Assembly: GCA_009782245.1 (NCBI GenBank)
Contig: WRKK01000307.1
Span: 1 to 11,914 of the forward strand
Length of the DNA: 11,914 bases
Source of the DNA: Defluviitaleaceae bacterium
GTDB taxonomy: Bacteria > Bacillota > Clostridia > Lachnospirales > WQUN01
Direction: 5' to 3'
The translations under genes and the position numbers were made by a program. Under the pieces are notes generated by a model. It made no database searches and was not told where the DNA came from. It was given only the letters and a program-made list of their open reading frames with translations. Positions 7,937 through 11,914 of the stretch are shown piece after piece (the stretch's first letter is position 1; every line of letters starts with the position of its first letter).

Positions 7937-8269
7937 ATGATTTTTGAAAACAGCAACATTGAATTTGAGCGGATAAACGAGCAGGTAAGCCGAAAAATTT
8001 TGGCACACAGCGGAAAAATGATGGCGGTAGAAGTCCATTTTAAGGGAAAAATGACCGATTACGGCATACACAGCCACGAACATGAGCAAATTGCATATGT
8101 TGTGAAAGGTCGGTTTGAGTTTGTTGTAGATGGCAAAAAATCCGTGGTAGTAGCGGGTGATTCAATTTACTTTGCACCAAATATCCCGCACGGCACAATT
8201 TTATTGGACAGCGAGGGCATTTTGCTAGATATATTCACGCCGCAACGAGAGGACTTTTTAGGGCAGTGA
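7937..8269 (+). CDS. kdgF: KdgF-type cupin, unsaturated galacturonate linearisation
   Basis: This is a small single-domain cupin (110 aa). KdgF proteins convert the cyclic 4,5-unsaturated galacturonate released by pectic lyases and unsaturated glucuronyl hydrolases into the linear ketouronate that KduI uses next. The metal-binding signature is visible: HSHEHEQ at residues 45-51, and His85 in PNIPHG of the second cupin motif, with the AGDSIYF strand before it. The ending LLDIFTPQREDFL is very close to the KdgF family ending. I start at ATG 7937 because AAGAGGAGA lies at 7924-7932; the same frame is open from ATG 7892 but without a ribosome binding site. Placed after a predicted lyase, it points to pectin breakdown through unsaturated uronates. 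The next gene overlaps its stop codon. Confidence 0.88.
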   Translation: MIFENSNIEFERINEQVSRKILAHSGKMMAVEVHFKGKMTDYGIHSHEHEQIAYVVKGRFEFVVDGKKSVVVAGDSIYFAPNIPHGTILLDSEGILLDIFTPQREDFLGQ

Positions 8270-8637
8270 GGCGGTTTTTCTTTATAGCGTGGTCTGCGGG
8301 AATGTTCGCCTTTTTGTTTGCGTTTTTGCTGGGCTTAGGCTTTTTGCAACTGGGCGTAGCTTTGGGCGTTTTTGGCGGACTTTGCTTTCATCAGCCGCCG
8401 AAAAATGCGGCGTTAAAGGCGGTTTATTTTGCTGTAAATATTGCGGCGGCGGCGGGCTTGTGCTATGCGATTGCATGGGGTTGGGCGATTTTGCAGATTA
8501 ATTTTGAGCAGTTTTTTTTGCTGCATTTGTGGGATTTAGAGCCTGTTAGTTTTGGGGTGGTTTATGGTGGGGTTTATTTTTTGGGGGAGGGTTTGTTTGG
8601 TTTGGCGAGGTTGGTAAGGGCGGAAAAAATTGATTGA
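8266..8637 (+). CDS. Small membrane protein of unknown function, coupled to kdgF
   Basis: I do not recognise a family for this 123-aa protein. It is strongly hydrophobic, with probable membrane segments at about residues 5-22, 25-42, 50-76 and 92-113, a positive N-terminus (MRR) and a charged C-terminus (RAEKID), so three or four transmembrane helices are likely. The start is a GTG whose last two bases belong to the kdgF stop codon (GTGA overlap). The nearest purine-rich sequence, GAGAGGA, is 12 bases away, so translation probably depends on ribosomes finishing kdgF. That coupling argues for a real gene co-expressed with the pectin enzymes. It is too small for a typical sugar transporter. It could be an accessory membrane protein, or an unrelated last gene of the operon. 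No terminator is seen after it. Confidence 0.65.
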   Translation: MRRFFFIAWSAGMFAFLFAFLLGLGFLQLGVALGVFGGLCFHQPPKNAALKAVYFAVNIAAAAGLCYAIAWGWAILQINFEQFFLLHLWDLEPVSFGVVYGGVYFLGEGLFGLARLVRAEKID

Positions 8638-8686
8638 ATTATTTTGGTTAATGGCTGGCTGTAGTTGGGGTTGTTGTAGGGGTTTG

Positions 8687-8706
8687 CTTGTATCGACTTG
8701 TATCGG
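8687..8706. repeat. 10-bp tandem duplication at the edge of the repeat element
   Basis: CTTGTATCGA at 8687-8696 is followed directly by CTTGTATCGG at 8697-8706. The second copy runs into the left end of the inverted-repeat element, so the duplication may mark an insertion edge or be later slippage. Confidence 0.4.
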
Positions 8707-8879
8707 AATGGTAAAACGGGCGACAGGGGACGGTCGCCCCACCTGTGTACACTTGGGCTAAATCGGAACGGGAAAACAAGACATCTGTCGTCCTTGGTTG
8801 CCGATGCGGGTGGCGTTTTTGCTTGCCTGTCGGCAGACAGGTAGGGGCGAACATCCCCGTTCGCCCGTTTTCCCATTCC
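8703..8879. mobile_element. MITE/REP-like element, copy A, with terminal inverted repeats
   Basis: This non-coding element of about 177 bp fills most of the 312-base gap between two convergent genes. The left end (8705-8732) and the reverse complement of the right end (8852-8879) agree at 24 of 28 positions; the outer 20 bases agree at 18. The left end also folds by itself (GGGCGAC near 8718, GTCGCCC near 8733), as does the right end. A third related motif, TCGGAACGGGAAAAC, lies inside at 8763-8777. An internal hairpin sits at 8826-8841. The first 38 bases match copy B (11814-11851) at 32 positions. No transposase is present, so it would be a non-autonomous element. Reading frames across it, including one with CLPVGRQVG, are artefacts of the repeat. 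The rest of the 8638-8949 gap shows only a terminator near 8902-8933. Confidence 0.65.
8826..8841. repeat. Internal hairpin of repeat copy A
   Basis: CCTGTC pairs with GACAGG around a GGCA loop. The same position in copy B (11873-11888) reads CCTGAC, GGCG, GTCAGG. The fifth pair is T-A in one copy and A-T in the other, so the stem survives the change. In both copies TAGGGGCGA follows directly. Confidence 0.6.
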
Positions 8880-8901
8880 TACATTTCTACAACCTTACTA
8901 C

Positions 8902-8933
8902 AAAAAATTAAACACCCTTACGGGGTCAAGGTG
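8902..8933 (-). terminator. Intrinsic terminator of the HPr-hflX operon
   Basis: Read on the minus strand, CACCTT (8933-8928) pairs with AAGGGTG (8919-8913), with one bulged G and an 8-base loop. It is followed by TTTAATTTTTT (8912-8902). It begins 17 bases after the hflX stop codon, which suits a rho-independent terminator. The stem is short. Confidence 0.6.
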
Positions 8934-8949
8934 CAACCCCCCCACCCTT

Positions 8950-10191
8950 TCACCCCACCACATACTGCAACAACCTCCCACACATTTCCTCCGTGGCATA
9001 AGCACTAATCTTCGTACCATTTTCCTCAAACGATTCCGCTGTAATTTCGCAACGCTGGTGTATTAGGTGCACAATCTCGCCTTTATTGTACGGAATCAAA
9101 AATATTGCCTTTTTGCGTACCGATTTTATTACCTGCTCGCAGGCGGCGGCTAGTTTTGCCATGTTTTCGCCGCTTTTGGCGGAAATTGCTAGGTTGTAGG
9201 CTGTTTCGGCTGGCAATATTACATCTTCGGTAACGGCATCTACTTTGTTAAACGCTGTTATAATCGGCTTGTCAAAGCATTTTAGATCTTTTAGCGTGCT
9301 GTTTACCACCTGCATTTGGCTGCGATAATTTGGGTTGGCTAAATCCACAACGTGCAGTAAAATTGCGGCATATTGCAATTCTTCCAAAGTTGCCCTAAAT
9401 GCTTGTATAAGATTATGCGGCAATTTATCAATAAAACCAACCGTATCAGAAAGCAACGCATTTGTGCCGCCTGGCAACTCAATTTTGCGGGTTGTTGTGT
9501 CTAGCGTGGCGAACAGCTTGTTTTCCGCTAAAACATTGGCGTTGGTAAGTGTGTTCATTAGCGTGGATTTACCCGCATTTGTGTAGCCAATAAGTGCAAT
9601 AACAGGAACATTATTTTGTAACCGTTTTGCTCGTAAAATTGACCTGTTGACGGTTATTTCCTTTAGTTCGGCGGAAAGCTGCGTTAGGCGGCGTTGTATG
9701 TGCCGCCTGTCGGTTTCCAGCTTTTTTTCGCCTGGACCGCGTGTGCCTATTCCGCCGCCCTGCCGCGATAACTGCAAGCCCAATCCCGCTAACTTGGACA
9801 TACGATACCGCAACTGTGCCAACTCTACTTGCATTTTGCCCTCCGCCGATATTGCCCGCTCCGCAAAAATATCCAAAATAATCATTGTGCGATCCAATAT
9901 TTTCAGGTTTAGTGCCTTGTATAAAGTTTTCATCTGCGTGGCAGAAAGTTCGTCGTCGCATAAAATGCCCGTTGCACCCACAAAATTGGCTAAATTTTTT
10001 AACTCCTGCAATTTTCCTGTACCAAAATAATGCGTTGGGTGTGCTCGCTCTAAATTTTGGGTCATGTAGCCCACAACAGTTGCCCCCGATGTTTCCGCCA
10101 ACATTTCCAGTTCGGTAAAATCTTCGCTGTCCACCGCTTTTACTACCTTTATCAGCAGTAAATATTCCTGTTCTTTTTCCAGTTCGTACAT
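8950..10191 (-). CDS. hflX: GTPase HflX
   Basis: HflX is a ribosome-associated GTPase that splits or rescues stalled ribosomes under stress. The 413-aa protein has the N-terminal HflX domain (about residues 1-180) with HYFGTGK (54-60), RTMIILDIFA (101-110) and the glycine-rich GGGIGTRGPGE (145-155). The G domain follows with all motifs: GYTNAGKS (202-209), DTTTR (231-235), DTVGF (249-253), NKVD (315-318) and SAKSGE (337-342). The C-terminal segment is about 60 residues. The ATG directly follows the stop codon of the HPr gene, with AAGGAG inside the end of that gene, so the two are surely one operon. Length and motifs are normal for the family. Confidence 0.96.
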   Translation of the reverse strand: MYELEKEQEYLLLIKVVKAVDSEDFTELEMLAETSGATVVGYMTQNLERAHPTHYFGTGKLQELKNLANFVGATGILCDDELSATQMKTLYKALNLKILDRTMIILDIFAERAISAEGKMQVELAQLRYRMSKLAGLGLQLSRQGGGIGTRGPGEKKLETDRRHIQRRLTQLSAELKEITVNRSILRAKRLQNNVPVIALIGYTNAGKSTLMNTLTNANVLAENKLFATLDTTTRKIELPGGTNALLSDTVGFIDKLPHNLIQAFRATLEELQYAAILLHVVDLANPNYRSQMQVVNSTLKDLKCFDKPIITAFNKVDAVTEDVILPAETAYNLAISAKSGENMAKLAAACEQVIKSVRKKAIFLIPYNKGEIVHLIHQRCEITAESFEENGTKISAYATEEMCGRLLQYVVG

Positions 10192-10449
10192 TTACAAATT
10201 CTCCTTGAAGAAATCTTCCAAAATTTGGATTTCTTCCTCTTCGTTTTCGCCAGTTGCCATAATTGTTACGGTGTGGTTGTTTTTGATTGCCAATCCCATA
10301 AGGGCAAACAATTTTTTTGCATCGGCAACTTCTCCTTCTCGTTCTATTGTTATGTCGCAAGCAAGCGTTTTTGCCAATTTTACCAGCTCGGCGGCTGGGC
10401 GCGCGTGCATACCTAACATATCGGTAATTGTGTAACTAAAACTTTTCAT
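10192..10449 (-). CDS. HPr family phosphocarrier protein (Lys in place of Ser46)
   Basis: This 85-aa HPr-like protein has the active-site motif GMHARPA with His15, which in PTS systems takes phosphate from Enzyme I. At the place of the regulatory Ser46 of Bacillus HPr the sequence is DAKKLFALMGL, with Lys at 46, so HPr kinase could not phosphorylate it there. The variant therefore looks fit for phosphotransfer, but not for the Ser-P catabolite repression signal. A similar DAKKL version is, to my knowledge, common in Clostridia. Neither ptsI nor a sugar Enzyme II is present in the window. GGAGG seven bases before the ATG sets the start. It is first in the operon with hflX, and ptsH would be the symbol if it serves the general PTS. 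Confidence 0.9.
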   Translation of the reverse strand: MKSFSYTITDMLGMHARPAAELVKLAKTLACDITIEREGEVADAKKLFALMGLAIKNNHTVTIMATGENEEEEIQILEDFFKENL

Positions 10450-10479
10450 AATAAAACCTCCAAAAAATCTAATAAAAAA

Positions 10480-10508
10480 ATTATATCATAAATTTTGCTT
10501 GACTACCA
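10480..10508 (-). promoter_or_regulatory. Promoter of the HPr-hflX operon
   Basis: On the minus strand the sequence TGATATAAT (10488-10480) is an exact extended -10 element. At 17-bp spacing the -35 region (10508-10503) is TGGTAG, a weak match, as is usual with extended -10 promoters. Transcription would start near 10473, about 24 bases before the HPr start codon. The -35 region overlaps that of the divergent dehydrogenase promoter. Confidence 0.6.
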
Positions 10509-10527
10509 CACCAAAATGTTATATAAT
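10499..10527 (+). promoter_or_regulatory. Promoter of the alcohol dehydrogenase gene
   Basis: TTGACT (10499-10504) and TATAAT (10522-10527) are separated by exactly 17 bases: a near-consensus sigma-70/sigma-A promoter. Transcription would start near 10534 and give a leader of about 43 bases ending in the GAGGAG ribosome binding site at 10561-10566. Confidence 0.8.
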
Positions 10528-10538
10528 ACTTTGTGGTA
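10504..10538. promoter_or_regulatory. 7-bp inverted repeat spanning both promoters, candidate operator
   Basis: TACCACA (10504-10510) and TGTGGTA (10532-10538) are perfect inverted copies separated by 21 bases, with centres 28 bp apart. The left half lies in the -35 region shared by the divergent promoters, and the right half covers the predicted dehydrogenase start point. This fits a repressor binding two half-sites. It does not match the Rex consensus that I know for redox control of alcohol dehydrogenases. Confidence 0.4.
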
Positions 10539-10576
10539 AATTATAATTGTCTTGCTCAGAGAGGAGCTAGTTTTAT

Positions 10577-11746
10577 ATGGAAAATTTTAGGTTTCAAGCA
10601 CGCACAGGTTTTGTTTTTGGCAAAGATGCCGAACTAGAAGTTGCGGATATGCTTAACAAATACAGTGCTAAAAAGGTTTTTATTCATTATGGCGGCGGTT
10701 CGGTGGTAAAATCTGGGCTGCTGGGCAGAGTGGAAGACAAGCTAAAAGCAGCGAACATTGCATATGTAATGCTCGGCGGCGCACAGCCGAACCCGATAGA
10801 CACGCTAGTTTACGAGGGCATAGAAATATGCAAAAAGGAAAACGTAGACTTTATTTTGGCGGTCGGCGGCGGCAGCGCGATAGATTCCGCTAAAGCGATA
10901 GCTGTCGGTGCTTTGTATGACGGCGATTTTTGGGATTTCTTTGACGGAAAGCCAATAGAACGGGCGTTGCCAGTGGCGACAATTTTGACGATTCCAGCGG
11001 CGGGTAGCGAGGCATCTGATTCTATGGTTATCACAAAAACGGGCGATATTCCGCTAAAACGGGGTTCTGGCAATCATCACATTGTGCCAATGTTTTCGCT
11101 ACTTAACCCAGAACTTAATTACACGTTGCCAGCATTTCAAACGGCTTGCGGCGTTGCCGATATGATGGCACACGTTATGGAACGCTATTTTTCACGCACA
11201 AAAGGGGCTGACGTTAGCGACCGCCTTTGCGAAGCAATTTTGCTAACTGCAATCGATGCCGCACCAATAGCAATAAAAAATCCAAACGATTACAACGCAC
11301 GGGCAAACCTTACCTGGGCTGGCACTATTGCCCACAACGGCACTTGCGGGGTTGGTCGTGCAAGCGACTGGGCAACTCACGGGCTAGAGCATGAACTTTC
11401 CGCATTATACGATGTTGCCCACGGTGCAGGGCTTGCGACAATGTTCCCAGCCTGGATGAAATTTGTATACGAAACAGATTTAGACTTATTTGTCCAGTTT
11501 GCCACCAGAGTTTGGGGCGTAGAAAACACAGGCGACAAAAAAGCCGTCGCACTAAAGGGAATACAAGCATTAGAAGACTTTTGGTCATCGATAGGGCTGC
11601 CCGTTAATTTTGAGCAGCTAGGTGCAAAAAAAGAAGATATTGACACGCTTGTAAAAATGTTGCACATCAACAAAGGCGACAGTTTCGGCAATTTTGTTAA
11701 ACTAACAATGGACGATGCCCGTAAAATATACGAACTAGCTGTGTAG
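10577..11746 (+). CDS. Iron-containing alcohol dehydrogenase, BdhA/YqhD type
   Basis: This 389-aa group III metal-dependent dehydrogenase reduces aldehydes to alcohols, or the reverse, in the cytoplasm; relatives are the clostridial butanol dehydrogenases and E. coli YqhD. The N-terminal Rossmann-like domain has GGGSV at 39-43 and the cofactor-binding GGGSAIDSAK at 97-106. The helical C-terminal domain carries the four metal ligands Asp195 and His199 (GVADMMAH), His268 (THGLEHELSALYD) and His282 (HGAGLATMFP). All are intact and the length is normal. The start is set by GAGGAG at 10561-10566. It has its own near-consensus promoter and is transcribed away from HPr-hflX. A role in fermentative NAD(P)H re-oxidation or aldehyde detoxification is likely; the substrate and cofactor cannot be fixed. 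No clear terminator follows. Confidence 0.94.
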   Translation: MENFRFQARTGFVFGKDAELEVADMLNKYSAKKVFIHYGGGSVVKSGLLGRVEDKLKAANIAYVMLGGAQPNPIDTLVYEGIEICKKENVDFILAVGGGSAIDSAKAIAVGALYDGDFWDFFDGKPIERALPVATILTIPAAGSEASDSMVITKTGDIPLKRGSGNHHIVPMFSLLNPELNYTLPAFQTACGVADMMAHVMERYFSRTKGADVSDRLCEAILLTAIDAAPIAIKNPNDYNARANLTWAGTIAHNGTCGVGRASDWATHGLEHELSALYDVAHGAGLATMFPAWMKFVYETDLDLFVQFATRVWGVENTGDKKAVALKGIQALEDFWSSIGLPVNFEQLGAKKEDIDTLVKMLHINKGDSFGNFVKLTMDDARKIYELAV

Positions 11747-11813
11747 CGTTATTGGGGTTTTGTTTGGGTTTTATACTCGAACAACTTAAAAACAGGCTTA
11801 TGTTATAGAAATG

Positions 11814-11914
11814 TCGGAACGGGCAAACGGGCGACCGAGGACGGTCTCCCCTACAATATGCGTCCCCGCCCACCTGACGGCGGTCAGGTAGGGGCGACCG
11901 TCCTCGGTCGCCCG
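11814..11914. mobile_element. MITE/REP-like element, copy B, cut by the window edge
   Basis: This is the second member of the family seen at 8703-8879, lying 67 bases after the dehydrogenase stop codon. Its left arm (11828-11851) and the reverse complement of the last 24 bases of the window (11891-11914) agree at 23 of 24 positions, with one mismatch at 11847. The internal hairpin CCTGAC, GGCG, GTCAGG lies at 11873-11888 and TAGGGGCGA follows, as in copy A. Its left flank (TAGAAATGT before the arm) also resembles the reverse complement of the right flank of copy A, so the family end extends somewhat outward. The right terminal repeat must continue beyond 11914. Confidence 0.65.

Noticed and set aside
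8638..8949. CRISPR array or tRNA in the intergenic gap
   Set aside because: The repeats are inverted and only two or three in number, without regular spacers; no cloverleaf fold or T-loop motif was found.
8745..9008. Open frame of 87 codons on the + strand containing CLPVGRQVG
   Set aside because: It lies in the inverted-repeat element and runs into the end of hflX on the other strand. It has no ribosome binding site, and the peptide is the translation of the repeat hairpin, not a protein family.
9611..10360. Long minus-strand frame (249 codons) overlapping hflX and the HPr gene
   Set aside because: It is on the same strand as two genes with complete family motifs but in another frame, and its Arg/Asn/Gly-rich composition has no family features.

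Overview
The window looks like part of a chromosome from an anaerobic, Gram-positive, plant-polysaccharide-degrading bacterium of the Clostridia type. The grounds are the strong AGGAGG-like ribosome binding sites, a lipoprotein-anchored solute-binding protein with an LplC/YtcP-type permease and no ATPase gene beside it, an HPr with Lys at position 46, and a BdhA/YqhD-type iron alcohol dehydrogenase. No species can be named from the sequence alone.

Left part (1-8637, all + strand) is a pectin / rhamnogalacturonan utilisation locus. It starts with an ABC sugar permease (19-912) and its lipoprotein binding protein (966-2621). A three-hairpin GC-rich repeat followed by a T tract (2646-2721) separates these from a new promoter (2724-2752). 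The transcript from that promoter would begin with a 9-bp hairpin. It then carries a YetA/PcRGLX-family rhamnogalacturonan lyase-like protein (2808-5183), a CE8 pectin methylesterase (5225-6220), a GH43 glycosidase (6314-7882), a KdgF-type cupin (7937-8269) and an unrecognised small membrane protein that overlaps kdgF by four bases (8266-8637). None of the three large enzymes has a signal peptide. The simplest reading is that the ABC transporter imports methylated and branched pectic oligosaccharides, and the lyase, esterase and GH43 enzyme take them apart in the cytoplasm. KdgF would then linearise the unsaturated uronate that is released. The later steps (KduI, KduD, KdgK, KdgA) are not in the window.

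Middle part (8638-8949) holds no gene. It carries a repeat element of about 177 bp with 28-bp imperfect terminal inverted repeats and an internal hairpin (8703-8879), then a terminator for the opposite strand. A second copy of the same element family begins at 11814 and runs off the right edge.

Right part is housekeeping: an HPr-like phosphocarrier and the ribosome-associated GTPase HflX as a two-gene minus-strand operon (10449 down to 8950), divergent from an iron-containing alcohol dehydrogenase (10577-11746). The two promoters in the 127-bp divergent gap overlap at their -35 regions and lie over a 7-bp inverted repeat that could be a shared operator.

The most notable points are the apparently all-intracellular pectin route, the unknown membrane protein coupled to KdgF, the paired base change in the hairpin of the two repeat elements, and the overlapping divergent promoters.
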